Positions 1 to 7,561 of a stretch of 9,660 nt of DNA are shown here, piece after piece. Below the pieces are notes generated by a model. The model had not been told where the DNA came from, ran no database searches, and saw nothing but the letters and a program-made list of their open reading frames with translations. The stretch lies in the NCBI GenBank assembly GCA_003160265.1, contig PLQY01000076.1:3561-13220 (forward strand), in the 5' to 3' direction. The translations under genes and the position numbers were made by a program. This DNA is from Peptococcaceae bacterium (GTDB lineage Bacteria; Bacillota; DSM-12270; Thermacetogeniales; Thermacetogeniaceae). Numbering within the stretch: the first letter of the stretch is position 1; the number at the start of each line of letters is the position of its first letter.

Positions 1-86
1 AGGTGAGAGGTGAGAGGTGAGAATGGGAGGCATTGGCGGAGCCAATGCCAGCAAAAAATCTCACATCTCACATCTTGCATCACACT
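1..86. repeat. Heptamer repeats flanking a perfect hairpin upstream of argB
   Basis: Three exact tandem copies of AGGTGAG occupy 1-21. On the other side, 59-86 reads TCTCACA, TCTCACA, TCTTGCA, TCACACT, which is the same kind of heptamer in reverse-complement sense with substitutions. Between them lies a perfect 9-bp inverted repeat, GGCATTGGC (29-37) and GCCAATGCC (41-49), with a GGA loop. The whole stretch can therefore fold as a long imperfect outer stem around a perfect inner hairpin. There is no T-tract after the inner hairpin on either strand, so it is not a normal terminator. It could be a mobile or expanding repeat, an RNA-stability element or a leader structure for argB. The left end may continue outside the window. 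Confidence 0.75.
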
Positions 87-94
87 TCCTAAAA

Positions 95-106
95 GGGGGG
101 AGACGG
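95..106 (+). promoter_or_regulatory. argB ribosome binding site
   Basis: A purine run (GGGGGGAGACGG) ends a few bases before the ATG at 109. It is the only good Shine-Dalgarno-like stretch here, so it selects ATG 109 over the upstream in-frame ATG at 10, whose translation would consist of repeat sequence. Confidence 0.6.
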
Positions 107-108
107 AG

Positions 109-990
109 ATGGTCCTGACGCCGTTGGAAAAAGCCACCATCTTGGTGGAGGCGTTGCCCTACATTCGCAAGTTCTCCGGCCAGACCGTGGTCATCAAGTA
201 CGGCGGCCGGGCGATGATCAGTGAGGAACTGAAGCAGGGAGTGATCGCCGACTGCATCCTCCTCAAGCTGGTCGGTATCCACCCGGTGATTGTGCATGGC
301 GGTGGTACGGCCATCGAGCAGATGCTGAAGCGGTTGGGCAAGGACTGGCAGTTCGTACGCGGCCAGCGGGTCACCGACGAGGAGACCATGGAGGTCGTGG
401 AGATGGTCCTGGCCGGCCGGGTCAACAAGGAGATCGTGAGCCTGATCAATAGGCTGGGCGGCAGGGGGATCGGCCTCTCGGGCAAGGACGCCAACCTGAT
501 CGAGGCCCGTAAGCTGGCGCTTCCTGCAGATCAGGGCGGGGAACCGGTGGACCTGGGTTTCGTTGGCGAGATCACCCGGGTTAACCCGGAGATCATCGAA
601 ACGGTCAGGGGTGAAGGCTACATCCCGGTGTTGGCGCCGATCGGAGTGGGCAAGGACGGGGAGACCTACAACATCAATGCCGACTACGTTGCCGGCGAGG
701 TTGCCGCTGCCCTGAAGGCCAACAAGCTGGTGCTGCTGACCGACGTGGAGGGGATCCTGGAGGACCGCCACGACCCGGAGAGCCTGATCTCGGTGATCAG
801 GACCGGCGCCGTGCCGGGATATATTGAACGGGGTATCATCGCCGGGGGTATGATTCCCAAGGTGGAGTGCTGCGTGCGGGCACTGAGCCAGGGGGTGGGG
901 CGCACCCACATCATCGACGGGCGCATCCTGCACTCGATCCTGCTCGAGGTCTTCACCGACAAGGGCGTCGGCACCATGGTGGTCGATTAA
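109..990 (+). CDS. argB: Acetylglutamate kinase
   Basis: ArgB phosphorylates N-acetylglutamate with ATP in the cytoplasm, the second step of arginine synthesis. The 293-residue product has the amino acid kinase fold. VVIKYGG (residues 27-33, Lys30) and HGGG (63-66) form the nucleotide/phosphate loops. Arg87 in GQRVTD, YNINAD (187-192, Asn188 and Asp192), LLTDVEGI (209-216) and GGMIPKV (246-252, Lys251) match substrate-binding and catalytic positions of the family. About 25 residues precede the first kinase strand, resembling the N-terminal helix of hexameric, arginine-inhibited ArgB enzymes, so feedback inhibition by arginine is likely (inference). Two usually conserved spots differ: GGR34AM where GGNAM is typical, and GGGTAI (64-69) where GGGPEI is typical. 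The start at 109 follows from the ribosome site and family length. It is followed by a 151-base repeat-filled gap before argD. Confidence 0.96.
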   Translation: MVLTPLEKATILVEALPYIRKFSGQTVVIKYGGRAMISEELKQGVIADCILLKLVGIHPVIVHGGGTAIEQMLKRLGKDWQFVRGQRVTDEETMEVVEMVLAGRVNKEIVSLINRLGGRGIGLSGKDANLIEARKLALPADQGGEPVDLGFVGEITRVNPEIIETVRGEGYIPVLAPIGVGKDGETYNINADYVAGEVAAALKANKLVLLTDVEGILEDRHDPESLISVIRTGAVPGYIERGIIAGGMIPKVECCVRALSQGVGRTHIIDGRILHSILLEVFTDKGVGTMVVD

Positions 991-992
991 AA

Positions 993-1119
993 GAGTCATG
1001 AGTGATGAGTCATGAGTAATGAGTAAAAACATAAAGACCTCATCTTACTCATCACGCATCACGCATCACGCATCACTAAAAGAACTTACTCATCACTCAT
1101 CACGCATCACTCATCACTT
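993..1119. repeat. Heptanucleotide repeat cluster between argB and argD
   Basis: The left block (993-1027) is five heptamers in a row: GAGTCAT, GAGTGAT, GAGTCAT, GAGTAAT, GAGTAAA. Two right blocks contain the complementary heptamer. Block 1045-1078 is TTACTC then ATCACGC three times and ATCACTA; block 1086-1119 is TTACTC then ATCACTC, ATCACGC, ATCACTC, ATCACTT. The right blocks are direct copies of each other 41 bases apart, and either could pair with the left block as a long, imperfect stem. The array is too regular to be protein coding. In the argD frame it would translate into repeated SSRITHH-like peptides, a known type of false N-terminal extension. Heptanucleotide STRR repeats are described in cyanobacterial genomes; whether these are related is unknown. 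Confidence 0.85.
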
Positions 1120-1130
1120 ACTTGAATGGG

Positions 1131-1137
1131 GGAGGGG
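1131..1137 (+). promoter_or_regulatory. argD ribosome binding site
   Basis: GGAGGGG lies directly upstream of ATG 1142, with about 6 bases between GGAGG and the start codon. It identifies 1142 as the true start and excludes the in-frame ATG at 1019, which sits inside the repeat cluster. Confidence 0.75.
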
Positions 1138-1141
1138 AACA

Positions 1142-2392
1142 ATGGTGGAGACATCGCCTGAATCAACAACTACAGGCTTGCAATACAGAGATCAGGTAAT
1201 CCGGGACGGGCAGCAGTACCTGATGCAGAACTATGCCCGGCTGCCCCTGGTGCTGATCAGGGGGCAGGGCGCCTGGGTCTGGGATGCCGATGGCCGCAGT
1301 TACTTGGACTGCGTGGGCGGCATCGCCGTCAACTCGGCCGGCCACTGCCACCCGCTGGTGGTGGCAGCGATCAAAGATCAGGCGGAGCAACTGATCCACG
1401 GCTCCAACCTCTACTGGCTACCCCGGCAGGTGGCCCTGGCCAAGCGACTGGTGCGCCTGTCCGGCCTCGACCAGGTCTTCTTCTGCAACAGCGGGGCTGA
1501 GGCCAACGAGGCGGCGATCAAGCTAGTGCGCAAGTATGGCCATGAGCACGGCAAGTCCGCCCCTGAGATCATCTCCTTCACCAACTCGTTCCACGGGCGC
1601 ACCTTGGGGGCGCTGGCCGCCACTGTCCAGCCCAAGTTCTGGGAGGGTTTCGAGCCACTGCCCGGTGGCTTCGTGCATAAACCCTTCAATGATATCGACT
1701 CCCTGCGAGCGGCCATCAATCCCCAGACCGTGGCCATCCTCGTGGAACCGGTGCAGGGGGAGGGCGGAGTCAATGAGGCCACCCCGGAGTTTATGCAGGC
1801 CCTGGCGGAGGTCCGGGAGACACACGGGGTATTGTTGATGTTCGACGAGGTGCAGTGCGGACTCGGCCGAACCGGGAAAATGTTCGCTTTCGAGCACTAC
1901 GGTGTGCAGCCTGATGTGATGACGCTGGCCAAGGCCCTGGGCGGGGGATTGCCGATCGGGGCGCTGCTGGCTCGGCGGGAGGTGGCGGCAGTCTTTCAAC
2001 CGGGTACTCACGGCACCACCTTTGGCGGCAACCCGGTGGTCTGCGCCGCTGCCCTGGCGCTGCTGGATGTTATGGAGCAGGAAAGTTTGCCGGCCAACGC
2101 CGAGGTCGTCGGAAACTACTTGAAGGATAAGCTGAAAGTCCTGCGGCAGCGATTCCCCTTCATCAAGGAAGTGCGGGGGCGTGGCCTGTTGGTGGGGATC
2201 GAGTTCGACCGCTCCGCCAAGCGCCTGGTCTCCCTCTGCCAGGAGGCCGGACTGCTGATCAACTGCACTGCCGATAAAGTGATCCGCTTCATGCCGCCTC
2301 TTAATATCACCAGGTCAGAGGTGGACCAGGCGGTGGCTATCTTCGAGGATGCACTGCAGCGATTCGCCAACGAACTCGTTGAAGAGAATTAA
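1142..2392 (+). CDS. argD: Acetylornithine aminotransferase
   Basis: ArgD is a PLP-dependent class III aminotransferase. It converts N-acetylglutamate 5-semialdehyde to N-acetylornithine using glutamate as amino donor, and in many bacteria also acts as succinyldiaminopimelate aminotransferase. The 416-residue product shows the expected landmarks: CNSGAEANEAA (115-125) for PLP phosphate binding, FHGRT (150-154), LVEPVQGEGGV (200-210), FDEVQCGLGRTG (234-245, Asp235 contacting the PLP ring nitrogen), LAKALGGG (262-269, Lys264 the Schiff-base lysine), and GTTFGGNPV (291-299). Length is slightly above the usual 390-405 because of a polar N-terminal lead of about 15 residues, which could be shorter if a later start were used. 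It follows argB after a repeat-rich gap and precedes carB by 45 bases. ArgD, GABA and ornithine aminotransferases are similar, but the operon context makes ArgD by far the best call. Confidence 0.95.
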   Translation: MVETSPESTTTGLQYRDQVIRDGQQYLMQNYARLPLVLIRGQGAWVWDADGRSYLDCVGGIAVNSAGHCHPLVVAAIKDQAEQLIHGSNLYWLPRQVALAKRLVRLSGLDQVFFCNSGAEANEAAIKLVRKYGHEHGKSAPEIISFTNSFHGRTLGALAATVQPKFWEGFEPLPGGFVHKPFNDIDSLRAAINPQTVAILVEPVQGEGGVNEATPEFMQALAEVRETHGVLLMFDEVQCGLGRTGKMFAFEHYGVQPDVMTLAKALGGGLPIGALLARREVAAVFQPGTHGTTFGGNPVVCAAALALLDVMEQESLPANAEVVGNYLKDKLKVLRQRFPFIKEVRGRGLLVGIEFDRSAKRLVSLCQEAGLLINCTADKVIRFMPPLNITRSEVDQAVAIFEDALQRFANELVEEN

Positions 2393-2400
2393 CGTGCGGA

Positions 2401-2421
2401 ATATCGAACTTCGAACATCGA
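2401..2421. repeat. Three-copy heptamer repeat between argD and carB
   Basis: The stretch reads ATATCGA, ACTTCGA, ACATCGA, three tandem heptamers sharing the frame AYWTCGA. It fills most of the 45-base gap between the argD stop and the carB ribosome site. The period is the same as in the repeats before argB and argD, but the sequence differs. TTCGAA inside it is palindromic. Confidence 0.65.
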
Positions 2422-2437
2422 AAAGGGGGGCACCGAG

Positions 2438-5400
2438 ATGCCCAGGCGCACGGACTTGAAAAAGGTAATGGTGATCGGCTCAGGCCCGATCGTCATTGGG
2501 CAGGCAGCGGAGTTCGACTATGCCGGGACCCAGGCCTGCAAGGCCCTCCGGGAAGAGGGCCTGGAGATCGTGCTGGTGAACAGCAACCCGGCCACCATCA
2601 TGACCGACGCCAACATGGCCGACCGGGTGTACATAGAACCGCTGAATGTGGAGTTTTTAACAGAGATCATCGCCCGGGAACGTCCGGACGGGGTGCTGTC
2701 AGGCCTGGGTGGCCAAACTGGCCTGAACCTGACGGTGGAACTGGCCGAGGCCGGTGTGCTCGATAAGTATGGGGTGGAGGTGCTGGGCACACCGCTGGAG
2801 GCGATCAGGAGGGCCGAGGACCGGGAACTGTTCAAGGCAACCATGCTGGAGATCGGTGAACCGGTGCCTGGAAGCGTCATCGTGACCAGTATGGAGGATG
2901 CGGTGGCCGCCGCCGGCAGCACCGGTTACCCGGTGATCGTCCGTCCGGCCTACACCCTTGGCGGCACCGGAGGCGGCGTTGCCCACACCGAGGAGGAGCT
3001 GCGCCAGATCGCGGCCATTGGCCTGAAGGCCAGCCGCATCGGCCAGGTGATGCTGGAGGAGGGCGTACTGGGCTGGAAGGAGATCGAGTTCGAGGTGATG
3101 CGTGACGGCGCAGACAACTGTATTACCGTTTGCAGCATGGAGAACTTCGACCCGATGGGGGTGCACACCGGCGACAGCATCGTGGTCGCTCCCACCCAGA
3201 CCCTGAGCGACCGGGAGTACCAGATGCTGCGTAGCGCCTCCCTGAAGATCATCCGGGCTCTGGGGGTGGAGGGGGGCTGCAACATCCAGTTCGCCCTGGA
3301 TTCCAACAGTTTCAGCTACCGGGTGATCGAGGTCAACCCCCGGGTCAGCCGTTCCAGCGCCCTGGCGTCGAAGGCCACCGGCTACCCGATCGCCCGGGTG
3401 GCGGCAAAGATCGCCACCGGTCTGCGCCTGGACGAGATCACCAACCAGGTTACCGGGGAGACCTGCGCCTGCTTCGAGCCGGCGATCGATTACATCGTGT
3501 GCAAGATCCCCCGCTGGCCGTTCGACAAGTTCGCCGGGGCCGACCGCACCCTGGGCACTCAGATGAAGGCCACCGGAGAGGTGATGGCCATCGACCGCTG
3601 CTTCGAGGGGGCCCTGCTCAAGGCGGTACGCTCCCTGGAGATCGGTCTCTATGGCCTGGTGCTGCCGGAGGCCGCCCAGTGGACGGAGATGCAGCTCGAG
3701 GAGAGGCTTTCCGTGCCCAACGACGAGCGGCTGTTCGCGGTGGCCGAAGCCTTCCGCCGGGACTGGACGCTACGGGAGGTCAACTACCTGAGCAAGATCG
3801 ATTGCTGGTTCTTGAACAAGGTCCGTCATATCGTCAGGCACGAGCAGCGGCTGCAGGGGGAGGACCTGACCCCGGACTTGCTGAGGGAGAGCAAGCGGTT
3901 GGGCTTCTCCGACTACCAGATCGCCAAGCTGACCCGGCGGGAGGCCGGTGTCGTCCGTGCCTTGCGCCGGGAGGCGGGCATCACCCCGGTCTATAAGATG
4001 GTGGACACCTGCGCCGCCGAGTTCGGGGCGGCAACCCCCTACTTCTACAGCACCTACGACCAGGAGAACGAGGCGGTGCCCTCTGGGCGGAAGCGGGTGA
4101 TCGTGCTGGGTTCCGGGCCGATCCGCATTGGCCAGGGAATCGAGTTCGACTACTGCTCTGTCCACGCTGTCTGGGCGCTGCAAGAGGCCGGGGTGGAGGG
4201 GCTGATCATCAACAACAACCCGGAAACGGTCAGCACCGACTTCGATACTGCCGACAAGCTCTACTTCGAGCCCCTGGCTCCGGAGGACGTGCTCAACGTG
4301 ATCGACCAGGAGCAGCCGGACGGAGTGATGGTACAGTTTGGTGGCCAGACGGCCATCAACCTGGCCAGCCACCTGGCCTACTACAACGCCCCGATCCTGG
4401 GCACCAGTATGGAGGGGATCGACGCCGCCGAGGACCGGCGGCGCTTCGAGAGTCTGCTCAAGGGTCTGCGTATCCCCCAGTCCCAGGGCAAGACGGTGAT
4501 GGCCGCAGACGAGGCGGTAGCGGTGGCCGAGGAACTGGGTTACCCGGTGCTGGTACGCCCGTCGTACGTCCTGGGAGGCCGGGCGATGGAAGTGGTGGAG
4601 AACACCCAGGACCTGGTGGGCTACATGGCCTCGGCGGTAAAGGTCAGTTCCAAGCACCCGGTGCTGATCGACAAGTATATCAGAGGCAAGGAGGTGGAGG
4701 TGGACGCCGTCTGTGACGGCCACCAGACTCTGATCCCGGCGATTATCGAACACATCGAGAGAGCGGGGGTGCACTCCGGGGACAGCACGGCAGTGATCCC
4801 GGCCCAGACCCTGACTGCCGGCGAGGCGCAGCAGATCGTGAGCTACACCATGCGGATCGCTGTAGCCCTGCGGATCAAGGGATTGTTGAATATCCAGTAC
4901 GTGATCGCCAACGGGCGGGCCTACTGTCTGGAGGTCAATCCCAGGGCATCCCGTACCGTGCCGGTACTCAGCAAGGTGACCGGCATCCCCCTGGTCAAAC
5001 TGGCCACCCGGATCATGCTGGGGTCCACCTTGGCGGACCTGGGCTATGGCGCCGGGTTGGCGCCCCCACCACCCTTCGTGGCGGTCAAGGCCCCGGTCTT
5101 CTCCTTCGAGAAGCTGACCCGGGTGGACGTTTCCCTGGGACCGGAGATGAAGTCCACCGGTGAGGTGCTGGGCATCGACCCGGACTACGGTATGGCCCTC
5201 TACAAGGCCCTGCTGGCGGCGGGAATCAACGTGCCGCTGGGCGGACGCGTGCTGGTCTCCCTGGCGGAGCGCGACCGGGCCGAGGCGATCCCGATCCTGG
5301 CCGGCTACGCCGAGTTGGGCTTCGAGATCCTGGCCACCGGTGACAGTGCCCAGGAACTGCGGGCGGGGGGGATCGAGCACCGGGTGGTAGTCTCCACCGC

Positions 5401-5746
5401 GCCATGTCCGAAGGAGATGGCGGGTACCCGCTTGCGGGCGCGGGAAGGCCTGTCCAAGGACGGCCTGGCTCCGGCGCTCGACCTGATCCGGGATGGCCAG
5501 GTGCAACTGGTGATCAACACCCCCACCCGCGGCCGCATCCCGGAGCGGGCCGGCTTCATCATGAGGCGTACTGCCACCGAGTACGGGGTGCCCTGTCTGA
5601 CCTCTCTGGACACGGCGGCGGCGCTGCTGGATGTGCTGCGTGCCAGAAAGGACGGGGCGCGTTCAACTTGCTGCTGCCTGCAGGAATACTTGAATCTGCC
5701 ACGAACTCTTACTGAGGATGCTCAGCCCTCAGGCCAATCTGTGTGA
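2438..5746 (+). CDS. carB: Carbamoyl phosphate synthase large subunit
   Basis: CarB makes carbamoyl phosphate from bicarbonate, ammonia (channelled from the CarA glutaminase) and two ATP, feeding ArgF and pyrimidine synthesis. Both homologous halves are intact. In the first, [17 protein letters not shown] (14-30), TLGGTGGG (173-180) and [13 protein letters not shown] (296-308) mark the carboxyphosphate ATP-grasp domain; PRWPFDKF (358-365) follows. An oligomerization region spans about 405-545. The second half has [15 protein letters not shown] (558-572), [12 protein letters not shown] (709-720) and [13 protein letters not shown] (831-843). The MGS-like allosteric domain covers about 935-1068. 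The product is 1102 residues, longer than the usual 1060-1075. Roughly 14 extra residues lie in the MGS domain near 984-998, and about 15 follow the typical LQEYL ending at 1081-1085. The start ATG has a GGGGGG site 7 bases upstream. No carA lies next to it. The argF start is 26 bases downstream. Confidence 0.97.
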   Translation: MPRRTDLKKVMVIGSGPIVIGQAAEFDYAGTQACKALREEGLEIVLVNSNPATIMTDANMADRVYIEPLNVEFLTEIIARERPDGVLSGLGGQTGLNLTVELAEAGVLDKYGVEVLGTPLEAIRRAEDRELFKATMLEIGEPVPGSVIVTSMEDAVAAAGSTGYPVIVRPAYTLGGTGGGVAHTEEELRQIAAIGLKASRIGQVMLEEGVLGWKEIEFEVMRDGADNCITVCSMENFDPMGVHTGDSIVVAPTQTLSDREYQMLRSASLKIIRALGVEGGCNIQFALDSNSFSYRVIEVNPRVSRSSALASKATGYPIARVAAKIATGLRLDEITNQVTGETCACFEPAIDYIVCKIPRWPFDKFAGADRTLGTQMKATGEVMAIDRCFEGALLKAVRSLEIGLYGLVLPEAAQWTEMQLEERLSVPNDERLFAVAEAFRRDWTLREVNYLSKIDCWFLNKVRHIVRHEQRLQGEDLTPDLLRESKRLGFSDYQIAKLTRREAGVVRALRREAGITPVYKMVDTCAAEFGAATPYFYSTYDQENEAVPSGRKRVIVLGSGPIRIGQGIEFDYCSVHAVWALQEAGVEGLIINNNPETVSTDFDTADKLYFEPLAPEDVLNVIDQEQPDGVMVQFGGQTAINLASHLAYYNAPILGTSMEGIDAAEDRRRFESLLKGLRIPQSQGKTVMAADEAVAVAEELGYPVLVRPSYVLGGRAMEVVENTQDLVGYMASAVKVSSKHPVLIDKYIRGKEVEVDAVCDGHQTLIPAIIEHIERAGVHSGDSTAVIPAQTLTAGEAQQIVSYTMRIAVALRIKGLLNIQYVIANGRAYCLEVNPRASRTVPVLSKVTGIPLVKLATRIMLGSTLADLGYGAGLAPPPPFVAVKAPVFSFEKLTRVDVSLGPEMKSTGEVLGIDPDYGMALYKALLAAGINVPLGGRVLVSLAERDRAEAIPILAGYAELGFEILATGDSAQELRAGGIEHRVVVSTAPCPKEMAGTRLRAREGLSKDGLAPALDLIRDGQVQLVINTPTRGRIPERAGFIMRRTATEYGVPCLTSLDTAAALLDVLRARKDGARSTCCCLQEYLNLPRTLTEDAQPSGQSV

Positions 5747-5772
5747 AAACCAATATGGAGGGATGAAGGAAA

Positions 5773-6720
5773 ATGGCTGGAGCTTACCTGGATACGAGGC
5801 TGAAAGGCAGGGATTACTTGTCGATCAGTGATTTCAGCGGCGAGGAGATCAGGCTCCTGCTAGATGCTGCCCACGATTTGAAAAAGGAGCTAAAAGCCGG
5901 GATACCCCACCCGGTGTTGAAAGGCAAAACTCTGGGGATGATCTTTACCAAGGCCTCGACCCGCACCAGGGTCTCCTTCGAGGTGGGGATGTTCCAACTC
6001 GGGGGTTACGCCCTGTTCCTGAGCGCCCAAGATATCCAGTTGCGACGGGGGGAGACTGTCGGTGACACCGCCCGCACCCTTGAGCGCTATCTGGACGGGA
6101 TCATGATCCGCACCTTCGACCAGGCGGATGTGGAAGACCTGGCCCGGTACGGCTCGATCCCGGTGATCAACGGCCTGACCGACTTGCTGCATCCTACCCA
6201 GGCACTGGCGGACATCATGACCGTCGAGGAGCATAAGGGCAAGCTGTCCGGCCTGAAACTGGCCTTCATCGGGGACGGCAACAACGTTGCCCATTCCTTG
6301 CTGCAGATCTGCGCCAAGGTAGGGATGCACATGACCATCGCCTGCCCGCCGGGCTACGAGCCGGACCCGGAGATCCTGGCCGGGGCCCGGGTGGATGCTG
6401 CTGCCACCGGGGTCAAGCTGGAGGTCGTCACCGACCCGTTCGAGGCGGTTGCCGGCGCCGACGGCCTCTACACCGACGTCTGGGCGAGCATGGGCCAGGA
6501 GGCTGAGCGGGCGGAGCGTCTTAAGGATTTCTCTCGTTACCAGGTGAACGCCGAACTGTTGGGCAAGGCCGCTCCCGGCGCTGTGGTGCTGCACTGCCTG
6601 CCGGCTCACCGGGGGGAGGAGATCACCGACGAGGTGCTCGACGGGCCGCAATCGGTGGCTTTCGACGAGGCGGAGAACCGCCTGCATGCCCACAAGGCGA
6701 TCATGGCCCTGGTGATGTAG
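5773..6720 (+). CDS. argF: Ornithine carbamoyltransferase
   Basis: The enzyme transfers the carbamoyl group of carbamoyl phosphate to ornithine, giving citrulline and phosphate; it works as a cytoplasmic trimer. The 315-residue product has normal length. STRTR (62-66) is the carbamoyl-phosphate loop and HPTQ (140-143) the second carbamoyl-phosphate motif. FIGDGNNVAHS (165-175) begins the ornithine domain, DVWASMGQE (235-243) is the SMG loop, and HCLPAHRGEEI (274-284) contains the catalytic Cys275. These ornithine-domain motifs separate it from aspartate and putrescine carbamoyltransferases. GGAGGG at 5757-5762 and GAAGGA at 5765-5770 precede the ATG. The 26-base gap from carB supports cotranscription. 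The catabolic form (arcB) is a formal alternative, but the biosynthetic neighbours favour ArgF. Confidence 0.96.
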   Translation: MAGAYLDTRLKGRDYLSISDFSGEEIRLLLDAAHDLKKELKAGIPHPVLKGKTLGMIFTKASTRTRVSFEVGMFQLGGYALFLSAQDIQLRRGETVGDTARTLERYLDGIMIRTFDQADVEDLARYGSIPVINGLTDLLHPTQALADIMTVEEHKGKLSGLKLAFIGDGNNVAHSLLQICAKVGMHMTIACPPGYEPDPEILAGARVDAAATGVKLEVVTDPFEAVAGADGLYTDVWASMGQEAERAERLKDFSRYQVNAELLGKAAPGAVVLHCLPAHRGEEITDEVLDGPQSVAFDEAENRLHAHKAIMALVM

Positions 6721-6732
6721 GCAGACTGGGAA

Positions 6733-6736
6733 AAGG
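6733..6736 (+). promoter_or_regulatory. Ribosome binding site choosing the CPBP start
   Basis: AAGG ends 6 bases before ATG 6743 but directly abuts the alternative in-frame TTG at 6737. Spacing therefore favours the ATG, shortening the protein by two residues. Confidence 0.5.
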
Positions 6737-6742
6737 TTGCAG

Positions 6743-7549
6743 ATGAACAGACGGTGGATATTGTCCTGGTTCTTCGGGCTCACTTTCCTGATCAACTGGG
6801 GCCTGTGGGCGCTACTGGTCTTCTCCCCGCAGTTCCGGCTGCTGACCGGGGCAGCCGACACGGACAGCCCGCTGCTCTATATCGGCGGCTACGCCCCGAC
6901 CATCGCGGCCGTGTTCCTGGTGTCCTGGATATACGGCCCCAGAGGGCTGAGGTCTTTCCTGGCCAGGCTGCTGCGCTGGAACGTGGGTATCTGGTGGTAC
7001 GTGGGGCTGATCGTCCTGTTCGTGGGCCTGGACCTGTTCGTACGGTACTTGACCATCCTGACCGGTGGCTACGTCCCGGCGATCAGCTACTCGCCGGCCA
7101 TGGCGGTGCCCCTGGCGCTGCTCACCCTGGTCACAACAACAGGGCCTTTGGGAGAGGAACTGGGCTGGCGCGGCCTGGCCCTGCCCCTGCTGCAACAGCA
7201 GTACAGCCCGCTGGCGGCCAGCCTGGTCCTGGGTTGCATCTGGGGAGCCTGGCACATCCCGGCGTTCCTGTTCTCCGGCAGCCCGCAGAGCATCTACACC
7301 TTTCCGCTCTACTTCGTTTATCTCGTCTGCGGTACGGTACTGATGACCGCAGTCTACAACGCCACCGGCGGCAGCCTGCCGCTGGCGATCATTGTGCACG
7401 GACTGTTCAACCTGAACGGCGCCATGACCATCAACGGCATCGAGCCGCTGGGAATCTTCATCATGTGTGCTGTGCTGCTGGTAGCAGCGTATATAATCTC
7501 ACTGAGAAAGCCCGGGGCTGTATTTACCGAGCCTGTTGCTATTCGCTGA
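6743..7549 (+). CDS. CPBP-family intramembrane metalloprotease (CAAX protease/Abi-like)
   Basis: This 268-residue hydrophobic protein has the three signature motifs of the CPBP/Rce1-like family: GEELGWRG (137-144; Glu138, Glu139, Arg143), WGAWH (167-171; His171) and HGLFN (219-223; His219, Asn223). These residues form the putative metal and catalytic site inside the membrane. Hydrophobic segments suggest about seven or eight helices, around 6-27, 46-63, 82-100, 118-133, 155-170, 186-204, 209-225 and 235-253, so it is a polytopic membrane protein. Bacterial members include bacteriocin self-immunity proteins and presumed peptide proteases; the substrate here cannot be told. It begins 22 bases after argF stops and its stop is followed by the argG ribosome site, so it is probably translated from the arginine mRNA. 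Its base composition matches the arg genes, arguing against very recent insertion. Family assignment is strong; any role in arginine metabolism is unsupported. Confidence 0.88.
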   Translation: MNRRWILSWFFGLTFLINWGLWALLVFSPQFRLLTGAADTDSPLLYIGGYAPTIAAVFLVSWIYGPRGLRSFLARLLRWNVGIWWYVGLIVLFVGLDLFVRYLTILTGGYVPAISYSPAMAVPLALLTLVTTTGPLGEELGWRGLALPLLQQQYSPLAASLVLGCIWGAWHIPAFLFSGSPQSIYTFPLYFVYLVCGTVLMTAVYNATGGSLPLAIIVHGLFNLNGAMTINGIEPLGIFIMCAVLLVAAYIISLRKPGAVFTEPVAIR

Positions 7550-7554
7550 GGAGG
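7550..7554 (+). promoter_or_regulatory. argG ribosome binding site abutting the upstream stop codon
   Basis: GGAGG starts immediately after the TGA of the CPBP gene and lies 7 bases before GTG 7562. The strong site supports the GTG start and suggests that ribosomes finishing the protease gene can hand over to argG. Confidence 0.75.
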
Positions 7555-7561
7555 AGTTTTC

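Noticed and set aside
29..49. Rho-independent terminator or attenuator before argB
   Set aside because: The hairpin is perfect but no T-run follows it on either strand.
10..108. N-terminal extension of ArgB from ATG 10
   Set aside because: It would translate the heptamer and hairpin repeat, has no ribosome site, and makes the protein longer than the family; ATG 109 is better.
1018..1035. ArgR/AhrC operator (ARG box)
   Set aside because: About 13 of 18 positions match the Bacillus-type consensus, but half the site is simply the GAGTAAT heptamer and the rest an A-run, and it lies inside the operon rather than at a promoter.
993..1119. CRISPR array
   Set aside because: Units are 7 bases in direct contact with no unique spacers of 25-40 bases and no cas genes nearby.
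1019..1141. N-terminal extension of ArgD from ATG 1019 (SSRITHH-type repeats)
   Set aside because: The peptide is only the translation of the heptamer repeat; GGAGGGG directly before ATG 1142 marks the true start.
3770..5506. Long open frame of 578 codons on the - strand inside carB
   Set aside because: It is antisense to a clearly conserved CarB and its low-complexity His/Gln/Gly/Arg-rich translation is typical of a GC-rich shadow frame.
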